Below, piece after piece: positions 54,792 through 63,819 of a stretch of 64,000 bases of DNA; position 1 is the stretch's first letter, and each line of letters starts with the position of its first letter. Location: positions 504,374 through 568,373 of the forward strand of contig NC_020062.1 of assembly GCF_000330885.1 (NCBI RefSeq), in the 5' to 3' direction. Source of the DNA: Rhizobium tropici CIAT 899. Its GTDB lineage: Bacteria; Pseudomonadota; Alphaproteobacteria; Rhizobiales; Rhizobiaceae. A program made the translations under genes and the position numbers. The notes below the pieces were generated by a model. The model ran no database searches, was not told the origin of the DNA, and saw only the letters and a program-made list of their open reading frames with translations.

Positions 54792-57254
54792 TTACTCCGC
54801 GGCCTGCGGGAAGCCGATTGTCGCCATCGGCCGGAATTCATGCTTGTCCTTGCCGGAAACGCGTTCCGACCACGGATCGACCTGTGCGAACTTCTGGCTG
54901 AAAACGAAGCGCTCGTAATAGGCCCTGCGCTTCTCGTGATCCTGCATGATCTGGCGGCGGATCTCGTCAAGGCCAATGCGCTTGGCCCATTTGTAGATTC
55001 GTTCGAGATAGCGACCCTGCTCCCGGTACATCTGTGTCAGCGCCACGATATGTTCGAGCGCTTCATCCTCGCTTTTGACGAGGCCGAGAACCTCTGTGCC
55101 TTTGATGTCGAGACCAGCGGCGCCGGCAAAATGGATCTCGAAACCCGAGTCCACGCAGATGACGCCGATATCCTTGCAGGTCGCTTCGGCGCAATTGCGT
55201 GGACAGCCCGAGACCGCCATCTTGAGCTTTGCCGGTGTCCACGAACCCCACATGAATTTTTCGATGCGGATGCCGAGGCCGGTGGAATCCTGCGTGCCGA
55301 AGCGGCACCAGTCGGAGCCGACGCAGGTCTTCACGGTGCGCAAACCCTTCGCATAGGCCTGACCGGAAACGAAGCCCGCCTTGCCGAGATCGGCCCAGAC
55401 ACCCGGCAAGTCTTCCTTTTCGACGCCGAGAAGATCGATACGTTGCCCGCCGGTAACCTTCACCATCGGGATCGCAAACTTATCGACCACGTCGGCGATG
55501 GCACGCAGTTCCTTGGAGCTGGTCACGCCACCCCACATGCGTGGAACGACCGAATAAGTCCCGTCCTTCTGGATATTGGCATGGACGCGCTCATTGATGA
55601 AACGCGACTGGTAGTCATCAGCATATTCGTCCGGCCAGTCGCAGACGAGATAGTAGTTGAGCGCCGGGCGGCACTTGGCGCAGCCGCAGGAGGTTTTCCA
55701 TTCGAGTTCCTGCATGACGGCCGGAATGGTCTTCAGACCCTTGGCCTTGATAAGCCGACGCACGTCGTCATGGCCAAGCTCGGTGCAGGTGCACATCGGC
55801 TGGACGGCAGCGGGATTGTAGCTGTCGCCCAAGGTCAGCACCATCAGCTTCTCGACGAGGCCGGTGCAGGAGCCACAGGAGGCCGAGGCCTTGGTGTGGG
55901 CGCGCACGTCATCGAGCGAGGAAAGCCCCTTGGCTGATATGGTCGAGGTGATCTTTCCCTTGCAGACGCCGTTGCAGCCGCAGATCTCCGCATCATCCGG
56001 CAAGGCTGCAACGGCCGCCATAGGGTCCAGCGGAGTTCCTCCCTGATAGGCCTGGCCGAAAATCAAGGTGTCACGCATCGGGGAAATATCGACGGCCCTC
56101 TTCTTCAGGTCGTTGAACCATGCCCCGTCGGCTGTTTCGCCGTAAAGAACCGTTCCGATGATGCGGTTGTCCTTCAGCACCAGGCGCTTGTAGACGCCGG
56201 CAGTCGCGTCGCGCAGCACGATCTCCTGCCGGTCATCGCCATCGGCGAAATCGCCGAGTGAATAAAGGGCGATGCCGGTAACCTTGAGCTTGGTCGGCGT
56301 GTCGGAGTGCACGAATTCCGGCTCGCTGTTGCCGGCCAGGCGCGCAGCGGCAACGCGCGCCATCTCGTAAAGAGGCGCGACGAGGCCGTAGACCATGCCG
56401 CCGACCTCCGCGCATTCGCCGAGGGAAAGGATATTGCCGTCGGAGGTCTGCATGCCGGCATCGACGACGATGCCGCGGTTGACCGCAAGGCCGGCTTCTT
56501 TTGCGAGGCCGATATTCGGCCGAATGCCGACTGCCATGACGACCAGGGTTGCGGGCACGATTGTGCCATTGTCGAGCTCGACACCCTCGACCCTGTCATT
56601 GCCGATAATGGCCTTCGTATTGGCCTTGCAGATGACCTTTATGCCGCGCTCCTCGACCGCCTTCTGAAGGAGGTAGCCGGCGGCGGGGTCGAGCTGACGC
56701 TCCATCAGCGTCGGCATGACATGCAGCACCGTGACGTCCATCCCGCGCTGGGCAAGGCCAGCCGCCGCCTCGAGGCCGAGCAGGCCGCCGCCGATGACGA
56801 CAGCCTTTTCGCGCGATTGGGCGGCAAGCAGCATGGCCTGCACGTCGTCCAGATCGCGATAGGTGATGACGCCGGGAAGATCTTTGCCGGGAACCGGGAT
56901 GATGAAGGGAACGGAGCCGGTGGCGATCACCAGCTTGTCGTAGCTCTCCGTGACGCCGTGATCAGAGGTGACGGTCTTTGCCACCCGGTCGATGGCGACG
57001 ATCTTGTGCCCCTTGTAGAGGGTGATGCCGTGCTTGATGTACCAGCCATCGCCGTGGATGATGATCTGCTCGTAGTCCTTCTCCCCGGACAGGACCGGCG
57101 ACAGCATGATGCGATCGTAATTGACGCGCGGTTCGGCATTGAAGATCGTAACGCTGTAGCGACCGGGTGCCTGTTCGAACAGATGCTCCAGCATGCGCCC
57201 TGGCGCCATGCCGTTGCCGATGATGACGAGTTTTTCAACGCGTGATTCTTGCAT
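54792..57254 (-). CDS. nirB: Nitrite reductase (NADH) large subunit
   Basis: An 820-aa siroheme enzyme reducing nitrite to ammonia. Order: FAD/NAD(P)H domain (IIGNGMAPGRML), BFD-like [2Fe-2S] domain (CGCNGVCKGKITS), a second cysteine module (CGCAKCRPALNYYL), then the nitrite/sulfite reductase ferredoxin-like and 4Fe-4S/siroheme domain (AVSGCPRNCAEATCKD). It starts 3 bases from the end of the nrtD stop region and its stop lies 10 bases ahead of nirD. Confidence 0.95.
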   Translation of the reverse strand: MQESRVEKLVIIGNGMAPGRMLEHLFEQAPGRYSVTIFNAEPRVNYDRIMLSPVLSGEKDYEQIIIHGDGWYIKHGITLYKGHKIVAIDRVAKTVTSDHGVTESYDKLVIATGSVPFIIPVPGKDLPGVITYRDLDDVQAMLLAAQSREKAVVIGGGLLGLEAAAGLAQRGMDVTVLHVMPTLMERQLDPAAGYLLQKAVEERGIKVICKANTKAIIGNDRVEGVELDNGTIVPATLVVMAVGIRPNIGLAKEAGLAVNRGIVVDAGMQTSDGNILSLGECAEVGGMVYGLVAPLYEMARVAAARLAGNSEPEFVHSDTPTKLKVTGIALYSLGDFADGDDRQEIVLRDATAGVYKRLVLKDNRIIGTVLYGETADGAWFNDLKKRAVDISPMRDTLIFGQAYQGGTPLDPMAAVAALPDDAEICGCNGVCKGKITSTISAKGLSSLDDVRAHTKASASCGSCTGLVEKLMVLTLGDSYNPAAVQPMCTCTELGHDDVRRLIKAKGLKTIPAVMQELEWKTSCGCAKCRPALNYYLVCDWPDEYADDYQSRFINERVHANIQKDGTYSVVPRMWGGVTSSKELRAIADVVDKFAIPMVKVTGGQRIDLLGVEKEDLPGVWADLGKAGFVSGQAYAKGLRTVKTCVGSDWCRFGTQDSTGLGIRIEKFMWGSWTPAKLKMAVSGCPRNCAEATCKDIGVICVDSGFEIHFAGAAGLDIKGTEVLGLVKSEDEALEHIVALTQMYREQGRYLERIYKWAKRIGLDEIRRQIMQDHEKRRAYYERFVFSQKFAQVDPWSERVSGKDKHEFRPMATIGFPQAAE

Positions 57255-57260
57255 GGGTTC

Positions 57261-58058
57261 TTACTCCGCAGCTTCGACGAAGCGATGGCGTTCGTAGAGG
57301 AATTTCAGCACCGCCTCGCGGCACTTGAGGTAGGTCCGGTCCGAGGCGAGCGCGATGCGGTTGCGTGGGCGCTCGATCGCGACCTCGAGCACGTCACCGA
57401 TGCGGGCGGCCGGACCGTTGGTCATCATCACGATACGGTCGGACAGGAGCACTGCCTCGTCCACGTCGTGAGTAATCATCACCATGGTGTTGGCGAGCCT
57501 CGAATGGATCTCCATGACCGCATCCTGCAGATGAGCGCGGGTCAGCGCATCGAGCGCGCCGAAGGGCTCATCGAGCAACAGGATCTTCGGCTCCATCGCC
57601 AGCGCGCGGGCAATGCCGACGCGCTGCTTCATGCCGCCGGAAATTTCCGACGGGCGCCGGTCCTTGGCGTGTGCCATCTGGACGAGGTCGAGGTTGGCCA
57701 TGACCCAATCATGCTTTTCGGCTTTTGATTTTGCGGACTTGAAGACTTTGGAGACGGCGAGGTGGACGTTTTCGTAAACCGTCAGCCAAGGCAGCAGCGA
57801 ATGGTTCTGGAAAACGACGGCACGTTCCGGCCCAGGCGCATTGACTTCGCGGTTTTCAAGGAGAACGGCACCCTTGGAGACTGGCGTCAGCCCGGCGATC
57901 AGATTGAGCAGGGTGGACTTGCCGCAGCCGGAATGGCCGATGATCGAAACGAATTCACCCTTTTCGATCGTCAGGTTGATGTCCGTCAAAACTTCTGTCC
58001 GCACGCCGGCGCGGTCGAAATGCTTGTCGATATGATCGAGCTTGAGATACGCGTTCAT
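57261..58058 (-). CDS. nrtD: Nitrate ABC transporter ATP-binding protein
   Basis: A 265-aa ATPase with Walker A GHSGCGKSTLLNLIAGL, signature ISGGMKQRVGIARAL and Walker B ILLLDEPFGALD. The NrtD/SsuB/TauB subfamily energises nitrate, sulfonate or taurine uptake; the nas context fixes it to nitrate/nitrite. I chose the second of two adjacent ATGs (58058), which has AGGAGG 5 bases upstream. It lacks the NrtC-type C-terminal binding domain. Confidence 0.92.
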   Translation of the reverse strand: MNAYLKLDHIDKHFDRAGVRTEVLTDINLTIEKGEFVSIIGHSGCGKSTLLNLIAGLTPVSKGAVLLENREVNAPGPERAVVFQNHSLLPWLTVYENVHLAVSKVFKSAKSKAEKHDWVMANLDLVQMAHAKDRRPSEISGGMKQRVGIARALAMEPKILLLDEPFGALDALTRAHLQDAVMEIHSRLANTMVMITHDVDEAVLLSDRIVMMTNGPAARIGDVLEVAIERPRNRIALASDRTYLKCREAVLKFLYERHRFVEAAE

Positions 58059-58068
58059 CATATCCTCC

Positions 58069-58962
58069 TCAGTTTGCCGAAGCGCCGCGGGTGACGATCT
58101 TGCCGGCCGCCGCCACCAGCTTGTCGAGGGCAAAGCCGACGACGCCGATATAGGCGAGGGCGACAATGATGTCGGGAAGGCGCGACGAGTTCCACGCATC
58201 CCATATGAAGAAGCCGATCCCGACGCCGCCGGTCAGCATTTCGGCCGCGACGATAGCAAGCCAGGAAAGCCCGACGCCGATCCTCAGGCCTGTGAAGATG
58301 TAAGGTGCTGCCGAAGGCAGCATGATCTCGAAGAAGAACTCGAGCGGGTTCAGCCGCAGCACCTTGGCGACGTTGCGGTAATCTTCGGGAATGTTGCGCA
58401 CGCCGACGGCGGTGTTGATGATAACAGGCCAGATCGAGGTGATGAAGATCACGAAGATCGCCGAGGGATTGGCATTCTGAAAGGCGGCAAGCGACAAGGG
58501 CAGCCAGGCAAGCGGCGGCACGGTGCGCAGCACCTGAAAGATCGGATCAAGGCCGCGCATGGCCCAGACGGACTGGCCGATGATGGCGCCGATCACCACG
58601 CCGACCACGGCCGCCATCCCGAAGCCATAGGCAACGCGCTGCAGCGAAACCAGCACGCGCCAGCCAAGGCCGATATCCTGGGAACCGTTATTGAAGAAGG
58701 GAAAGACGATCAGATCGTAGGCTTCCGTCCAAACGACAGAGGGGGAGGGGAGCGAGGCGGTCGGCGACGAACAGAGGACCTGCCAGACGAGCAGCATCAC
58801 TGCCAGCACTATGGATGGCGGCAAGACGCTGCGCGCCAGCGTGGCCGCGATAGTCCTCGCATCGAATCTTGCAACACGCCTGCCGGAGAACGGCACGATG
58901 TTCGGCTCGGGTTTTGCGGATGCGACCGCGGTTAGCTTTTCTTGTTTTGCCAGGGCGGACAT
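58069..58962 (-). CDS. nrtB: Nitrate ABC transporter permease
   Basis: A 297-aa permease with five to six hydrophobic helices and the EAA loop EDYRNVAKVLRLNPLEFFFEIMLPSA near residues 195-220. The start at 58962 has AAAGGAG 7 bases upstream; the frame extends further upstream within nrtA but that part is Arg-rich and not membrane-like. It lies 10 bases before nrtD and 67 after nrtA. Confidence 0.92.
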   Translation of the reverse strand: MSALAKQEKLTAVASAKPEPNIVPFSGRRVARFDARTIAATLARSVLPPSIVLAVMLLVWQVLCSSPTASLPSPSVVWTEAYDLIVFPFFNNGSQDIGLGWRVLVSLQRVAYGFGMAAVVGVVIGAIIGQSVWAMRGLDPIFQVLRTVPPLAWLPLSLAAFQNANPSAIFVIFITSIWPVIINTAVGVRNIPEDYRNVAKVLRLNPLEFFFEIMLPSAAPYIFTGLRIGVGLSWLAIVAAEMLTGGVGIGFFIWDAWNSSRLPDIIVALAYIGVVGFALDKLVAAAGKIVTRGASAN

Positions 58963-58997
58963 CAGCGCGCTCCTTTGAAGGTGTCGAGAAATGAGGC

Positions 58998-59017
58998 CGG
59001 CGCGCCGAGACGCGCCG
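58998..59017 (-). other. Intercistronic hairpin between nrtA and nrtB
   Basis: CGGCGCG, loop CCGAGA, CGCGCCG (plus-strand reading) forms a 7-bp G+C stem with no U-run. As at 12522-12559, it follows directly on a binding-protein gene and may stabilise that part of the message. Confidence 0.6.
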
Positions 59018-59029
59018 AAAGCGGACCTC

Positions 59030-60328
59030 TTACGAGGCGGCCTTGATCGCCAGGCTGTCGAGATAGGCCGACGGGTTCTCCGGATCGAAGACCTTGCCGT
59101 CGAAAAACACTTCCTTGCCGCGCGACGGCGAAGCAGGAATGTCGGCTGCAGCCACGCCGAGTTCCTTTGCGGCGTCCCGCCAGACATCTTCCCGGTTAAC
59201 TTGACTGACCAGCGTCTTGATGTCGGTATTCGGCGCAAACGTGCCCCAGCGGACGTTTTCCGTGACGAACCAGGCGTCATGGCTCTTGAACGGATAGGAC
59301 GCGTTGTCGCGCCAGAATTTCATGAAGAGATCGGTGGCCTTCACGTCGCGGCCGTTGCCGTAATTGATGTCGCCTTTCAGGCGGCCGGCAACATCCTTCG
59401 GCGGCACATTAAACCACTGGCGGCGTCCGAGGATTTCGGCCATTTCATCCTTGTTTTCCATCCTGTCGGCCCATTGCTGTGCTTCCATGATCGCCATCAA
59501 CAGGGCTTTTGCCGCATTCGGGTTCTTTTCCAGCCATTCGGCACGCAGGCCGAGCGCCTTTTCCGGGTGGTGCTTCCAGAGTTCGCCGGTGGTCGCCGCA
59601 GTAAAGCCGATGCCCTGGTTGACCAGTTGCTCGTTCCACGGTTCGCCAACGCAGAACGCGTCCATATTGCCGACCTTCATATTGGCGACCATCTGCGGCG
59701 GGGGGACGACGATGGTGGAGACGTCCTTGTTCGGGTCGATACCGCCCGCGGCAAGCCAGTAGCGGATCCAGAGATCGTGGGTCCCGCCCGGAAAGGTCAT
59801 GGCGACCTTGACTTCGTTGCCGGCGGCCTTCTTTTTCGCGAAAGCTTCCTTCAGCTTGGAAGCATCGAGCTGGACGCCCGTTGCGGCATAGTCCTTGGCA
59901 ACCGAAATGCCCTGGCTGTCGAGGTTGAGACGGGCAAGGATCGCCATCGGAACAGGTTTGTTGTTTTGGGTCACCTTCCCCGTGTGCATGAGATAGGGAA
60001 GCGGCGAGAGAATATGGGCGCCATCGATGCCGTTGGCCGCGCCCCCTAGGACCAGGTTGTCACGCGTGGCGCCCCAGGATGCCTGCTTGGCGACATCGAC
60101 TTCAGGCAGTCCGTGCTTTTCGAAGAGGCCCTTCTCCTTGGCGACGATCAAGGGGGCCGCATCCGTCAACGCAATGTAGCCAAGCTTGATGCCCTTGACT
60201 TCCGGGCCAGCGGCCGCCGCAAAAGCACCCGAAGGAAATGCCGACCTGACCGCGCTGACGAGCGCAGCCGTTGCGGTAGTCTTGAGCATGCTGCGACGGC
60301 TGATGGCGGTCGTCAAAAACTTTGTCAT
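59030..60328 (-). CDS. nrtA: Nitrate ABC transporter substrate-binding protein
   Basis: A 432-aa periplasmic nitrate-binding protein. The N-terminus has a twin-arginine motif, ISRRSMLKTTATAALVS, suggesting Tat export. Family blocks include KLGYIALTDAAPLIVAKEKGLFEK, TFPGGTHDLWIRYWLAAGGIDP and VGEPWNEQLV. The start at 60328 is the one that gives the Tat signal; the frame upstream is not protein-like. It is the first structural gene after the leader terminator. Confidence 0.93.
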   Translation of the reverse strand: MTKFLTTAISRRSMLKTTATAALVSAVRSAFPSGAFAAAAGPEVKGIKLGYIALTDAAPLIVAKEKGLFEKHGLPEVDVAKQASWGATRDNLVLGGAANGIDGAHILSPLPYLMHTGKVTQNNKPVPMAILARLNLDSQGISVAKDYAATGVQLDASKLKEAFAKKKAAGNEVKVAMTFPGGTHDLWIRYWLAAGGIDPNKDVSTIVVPPPQMVANMKVGNMDAFCVGEPWNEQLVNQGIGFTAATTGELWKHHPEKALGLRAEWLEKNPNAAKALLMAIMEAQQWADRMENKDEMAEILGRRQWFNVPPKDVAGRLKGDINYGNGRDVKATDLFMKFWRDNASYPFKSHDAWFVTENVRWGTFAPNTDIKTLVSQVNREDVWRDAAKELGVAAADIPASPSRGKEVFFDGKVFDPENPSAYLDSLAIKAAS

Positions 60329-60368
60329 TCGCAGGTTCCCTCTGCTGATCTCTCTTGATTTTGGACAT

Positions 60369-60406
60369 AAAAAAACGCCGCTCGGTGATCGCGCCTGCGG
60401 GACGGA
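60369..60406 (-). terminator. Leader terminator of the nas operon, probable NasT antitermination target
   Basis: On the minus strand CCGC and GCGG frame an imperfect stem (inner GG-CC with mismatches) followed by CG and TTTTTTT. It lies only 41 bases ahead of nrtA. A second hairpin (CGGGAC, loop ATTTCCTCC, GTCCCG, about 60399-60419) stands just upstream and could compete with it. The layout fits known ANTAR-controlled leaders. Confidence 0.65.
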
Positions 60407-60510
60407 GGAAATGTCCCGGGCAGCAAAAACCTTGCGACGTCGATGTCTTTTGCGGGCGCCTATGGTGCACCCGGCTGCTTCGGTCGCCGTTGACCGATGC
60501 AAAATTTATG

Positions 60511-60528
60511 AAGCAAACGGCATGCCAA
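60511..60528 (-). promoter_or_regulatory. Sigma54-type (-24/-12) promoter of the nas operon
   Basis: Minus strand reads TTGGCATGCCGTTTGCTT: GG and GC dinucleotides separated by 10 bases, matching TGGCAC-N5-TTGC at most positions. It implies RpoN and NtrC control by nitrogen status. Transcription would begin near 60500, giving a leader of about 170 bases before nrtA. I could not fix NtrC sites with confidence. Confidence 0.7.
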
Positions 60529-60677
60529 GTCTGGGTAATGCAGATAAGCCGTTGAGATGACTTATGAATTTTCCTAGCGGGACGCCATTGGCGGCTCGGC
60601 TATTACATCTCGCCTGCAACATTTTTGTGCGCCTGCAAAATTTGGCGCGCAAACTCTATGCAGTGCACACCCTTAGC

Positions 60678-61955
60678 TCAGATTTCCTCGCTATCGGTAT
60701 TTTGGCGAAGATCGCTGCGGACGGTGAAGTTTCGGACATAGGAGAAGATGTCCGCGGGATCGAAAATGTGATCGTCCATAAATCGATCCGTCTGACTGTC
60801 GCCCTCGATACCGATGTCCAGCTCCTCGGGGCCGATGCCGAGCGCTGCCCGGTAGAGATCCGGCCGGTAGGCGCTGGTCGCCAAACGCACGCCCTCCTCG
60901 CTGAGAGCCGTCTGCCCCCAGCGGATCATCTGGCTGTAGATCCATAAGGCATGGCCGGGTTTTGGGTAGTTTGCAAAGTCATGATGAAAATTGAAATAGC
61001 CGGGAATGACGCGTCGATTGCCCCTGGCGTCCAGACTGAACTCTCCGGCCAGTACATGCCGGATGATATCGACCGGCGCCGCGATAAGGCGCGGATCCGC
61101 GAGAGCTTCTGCAAGCGCGTCATGATTGCCTGGGTCGTCGCACCAGCGGGCGGCGGCGTCCAATGCTACAATGAGGCGCGAGACGGTCTCGGGCTGGCTT
61201 TCGGCCCATTCCGGGCGCATGGCGATGACTTTTTCCGGAGCGGATGGCCAGATATCCTGCTTGGCGGCAACGATGCGGCCAACGCCGCGTTCGCAGGCGA
61301 CCATGTTCCACGGGGCGCCGACGCAGAAGCCATCGATGGCGCCGGCAGCGAGCGCATCCGACGTCAGGGGCGGGGGGACTACGACAAGTTTCACGTCGCG
61401 ATCCGGGTCTATTCCGCCCGCCGCCAGCCAGTAGCGGAATTCGTAATTATGTGACGAGAAGGGATAGGTAACGCCGAATACTGGCATGGCTTGCCCATGC
61501 GCCTTCATGACATCAAGCACTTTGCAGAGTGCCCTTGCATTCTCCAGGGCGCTAGCCTGTTCGGAAATGCCGGTGGTTTCACGCATGCGGTCGAAGAGCC
61601 GCGTCGAGAGTGTTATGGCGTTTCCGCCGCGTCCGAGCGAAAAGGGCGTTATGGTCGGGGACGGATTCGAGCCGAGCCCGAGCATGGATGCGACCGGCAT
61701 CGGCGAAAGCATGTGGGCAATGTCGAACTGGCGAAAAGCCAGCCGGTCGCGGACGTTCGCCCAGGAGACGTCCTTGACGAGATCGAGCGTCAGACCTTCC
61801 TTCTTTGCAAATCCGAATTCGGCGGCGGCTATCAGCACCGAGGCATCGAGAAGCGGAATGAAACCGGCGCGCACAACCTTGGAGCCCGCAGTGCCGATGC
61901 CAGCCGGCGCGGCGAGCTTGCCCTGCGACTGCTTGATTTTACCGATCATGTTCAC
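60678..61955 (-). CDS. nasS: Nitrate sensor protein NasS
   Basis: A 425-aa NrtA-like protein without a signal peptide (N-terminus MNMIGKIKQSQGKLAAPAG is hydrophilic), so cytoplasmic. It shares NrtA blocks such as FRYWLAAGGIDPDRD and CVGAPWNMVAC but ends differently. NasS is known to bind NasT and to release it when nitrate is bound. It lies 25 bases after nasT on the same strand. Confidence 0.92.
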   Translation of the reverse strand: MNMIGKIKQSQGKLAAPAGIGTAGSKVVRAGFIPLLDASVLIAAAEFGFAKKEGLTLDLVKDVSWANVRDRLAFRQFDIAHMLSPMPVASMLGLGSNPSPTITPFSLGRGGNAITLSTRLFDRMRETTGISEQASALENARALCKVLDVMKAHGQAMPVFGVTYPFSSHNYEFRYWLAAGGIDPDRDVKLVVVPPPLTSDALAAGAIDGFCVGAPWNMVACERGVGRIVAAKQDIWPSAPEKVIAMRPEWAESQPETVSRLIVALDAAARWCDDPGNHDALAEALADPRLIAAPVDIIRHVLAGEFSLDARGNRRVIPGYFNFHHDFANYPKPGHALWIYSQMIRWGQTALSEEGVRLATSAYRPDLYRAALGIGPEELDIGIEGDSQTDRFMDDHIFDPADIFSYVRNFTVRSDLRQNTDSEEI

Positions 61956-61980
61956 TCCGGCTTTCTCCCTGCCTTGCCCA

Positions 61981-62568
61981 TCACATCAAGAGCGCGGCCG
62001 CGGTCACGACGCTCTGGGCAATTTCGGACATCTTCTTCTTTTCATTCATGGCGGTCTGGCGCAGCAGCGTGAATGCCTGCTCCTCCGACAGGCCACGCAT
62101 TTTCATCAGAATCCCCTTGGCCCGCTCGATCACCTTGCGCTCCTCGAGCGCCGATTTTGCCTCCGCGAGCTCTCGTTGCAGCCTGCTGAAAGCGTTGAAG
62201 CGGCTGACCGTCATATCGAGGATCGACTTGACGCGTTCCTTCTTCAAGCCGTCGACAACATAGGCCGATACGCCGGCCTCGATCGCCGCTTCGATCTGCG
62301 CGGTATCGGAACGGTCGACGAACATGGCGATCGGGCGGCTGACGCTGCGTGTCAGCTGGAACAGGTGTTCCATCATGTCGCGATTGGGATTTTCTATATC
62401 GATGATGATCACGTCGGGCTTGAGCGTTTCGATGGTGCGCGCCACGCCTTGAACCTCATGAATGACCGTCACATTGGTGTGGCCGGCCTCGAGCAGCCCC
62501 TCCTCTATGATGGAAGCCCGTATCGCATTTTCGTCGATAACCAGGATTGTCAGGTCTGAATAGTTCAT
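61981..62568 (-). CDS. nasT: ANTAR-domain antiterminator NasT
   Basis: A 195-aa regulator. A receiver-like domain (LTILVIDENAIRAS, then PDVIIIDIENPNRD with a conserved Asp) is followed by an ANTAR RNA-binding domain: VIERAKGILMKMRGLSEEQAFTLLRQTAMN. The start at 62568 has AAGGTG upstream; the longer frame to 62667 runs into the preceding gene. Known NasT proteins bind the leader RNA and prevent termination; here the candidate target lies at 60369-60406. Confidence 0.93.
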   Translation of the reverse strand: MNYSDLTILVIDENAIRASIIEEGLLEAGHTNVTVIHEVQGVARTIETLKPDVIIIDIENPNRDMMEHLFQLTRSVSRPIAMFVDRSDTAQIEAAIEAGVSAYVVDGLKKERVKSILDMTVSRFNAFSRLQRELAEAKSALEERKVIERAKGILMKMRGLSEEQAFTLLRQTAMNEKKKMSEIAQSVVTAAALLM

Positions 62569-62576
62569 CGTCACCT

Positions 62577-62882
62577 TCAGCCGAAGATACCGTGCATGTA
62601 AATCGCAAAGGCGATCGCCGAAATAGGTAACGACCATTGGGCGGAAAGCCGTTTTCCCACGATCCATGCGAGAACGGCGCCGGCTCCAATGACCGCAAGG
62701 CCGACGAGTAGCTGTCGGTCAAGAAAGGCCAATCCGATTGCCGACACGCAAATACTTGTCGAAGCCGTCGCGAGAGCAATTTGCGTTCGCGACATCTGCG
62801 GCTCCAAGCTCAACGTAGACAAGCAGCCGTTCCAGCTGAACCCCATGGCGATGCAGAGGAGGACAAGAAGGAATGATATCAT
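62577..62882 (-). CDS. Small membrane protein upstream of nasT
   Basis: A 101-aa hydrophobic protein with three or four membrane helices (ISFLLVLLCIAMGFSW, TASTSICVSAIGLAF, LVGLAVIGAGAVLAWIV, SLPISAIAFAIYMHG). It lies 8 bases ahead of nasT with a GAGAGG site, so it is probably co-transcribed with nasTS. I do not recognise a family; a role in nitrate sensing or uptake is only suggested by position. Confidence 0.6.
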   Translation of the reverse strand: MISFLLVLLCIAMGFSWNGCLSTLSLEPQMSRTQIALATASTSICVSAIGLAFLDRQLLVGLAVIGAGAVLAWIVGKRLSAQWSLPISAIAFAIYMHGIFG

Positions 62883-63271
62883 GATGCGGTGCCTCTCTTT
62901 GATGAAAGAGCCGAAGCAATCATCATGCCACTTCGCGAATTGCCGCTATTTCAGGCCTTGCGCCGAATATGAAGCTAAAGTTTGAGCACTCGCCCAATTC
63001 ATTTGCGCTCTGGCAGCTATCTCCGGCGCACAGGCGAGGTCTGCACGCGTCGTGGCTTGGCGCGATCTTTACTCCCTCATCGATCTCTCGCGGCCTCGGC
63101 GGATGTCATGCCCGTGGCATCCGATATTGGTGACAGGAAACAGAAAGGCTTGTCGCGGGTTCTTTGCAGGAGGTGAGGATCTTCATCATGGCCATAAGCC
63201 TGGAGATTCAGGAACCAATTCGATCGCGAGGCAGTTAGAAAACAGACGCGGGAAAGAAAAAGGAGAACACC
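62883..63271. other. Divergent intergenic region
   Basis: 389 bases between the membrane gene/nasTS operon and the 63272 gene. Only short Arg-rich frames cross it. It likely holds two divergent promoters; I could not identify defined sites. The last part has AAAAAGGAGAAC, the ribosome site of 63272. Confidence 0.5.
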
Positions 63272-63727
63272 ATGTCGAATGTTTCGCGAACAGGAACTGA
63301 CGATGTCAACAATGCAACCAGCCGAACCACCTTCGGGCGATCCGTCGAGAGCAAGGCTCAGTTGCGGGATGCGGCGGCGCTCTCCTCACCAGGCGATGGC
63401 ACGGAGACACTGAATATCTATCGTCTGGAACCCATCGCTGCCCCGGACGATCCACGTTGGGACAATGCTCCCAATCAGGGCACGATCATCGTGGCGGCCA
63501 GAAGTTCGGGCGACGCGCGCATCGTGGCGACGGGCAGGGAGCTCGACTTTATGGAGGTCGATGCCGCCCCTGCCGAAGATGTTACCACCAGTAACGCGAG
63601 CGCGTTTCGCGATGACAAGCTTTACACCGTGATCGAGATTTCTCGCGGCCGAACCGGTTTGAAACGGGGGGTGCTGGAGGGCGAGGTGTCCGTCGATACG
63701 ATCCTTCCCACGCAAGTCGATCGCTGA
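63272..63727 (+). CDS. Hypothetical protein
   Basis: A 151-aa protein with a very strong AAGGAG site 6 bases before ATG. The N-terminal roughly 45 residues are polar and probably disordered; the rest (TLNIYRLEPIAAPDDPRWDNAP, GTIIVAARSSGDARIVATGRELDFM, DDKLYTVIEISRGRTGLKRGVL) looks like a compact alpha/beta domain. No signal peptide or membrane segment. I do not recognise the family. Confidence 0.7.
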   Translation: MSNVSRTGTDDVNNATSRTTFGRSVESKAQLRDAAALSSPGDGTETLNIYRLEPIAAPDDPRWDNAPNQGTIIVAARSSGDARIVATGRELDFMEVDAAPAEDVTTSNASAFRDDKLYTVIEISRGRTGLKRGVLEGEVSVDTILPTQVDR

Positions 63728-63819
63728 CCAGTCGATTTGAAGCCAGGAGGCGGAGCGCTGCGAAAAGGGCCGTGTGCTGAACCCGGCGTATCTTCCGTCA
63801 GCTTCGAGCCACCTTCCAA

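Larger units (their letters stand above)
60329..60677 (-). promoter_or_regulatory. nas operon control region and transcribed leader
   Basis: Contains no gene. From nasS towards nrtA it holds an A/T-richer upstream part, the sigma54 promoter at 60511-60528 and the leader with at least three potential hairpins, among them CGGGTGC, loop ACCATAG, GCGCCCG at about 60453-60473 and the terminator at 60369-60406. Confidence 0.65.
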
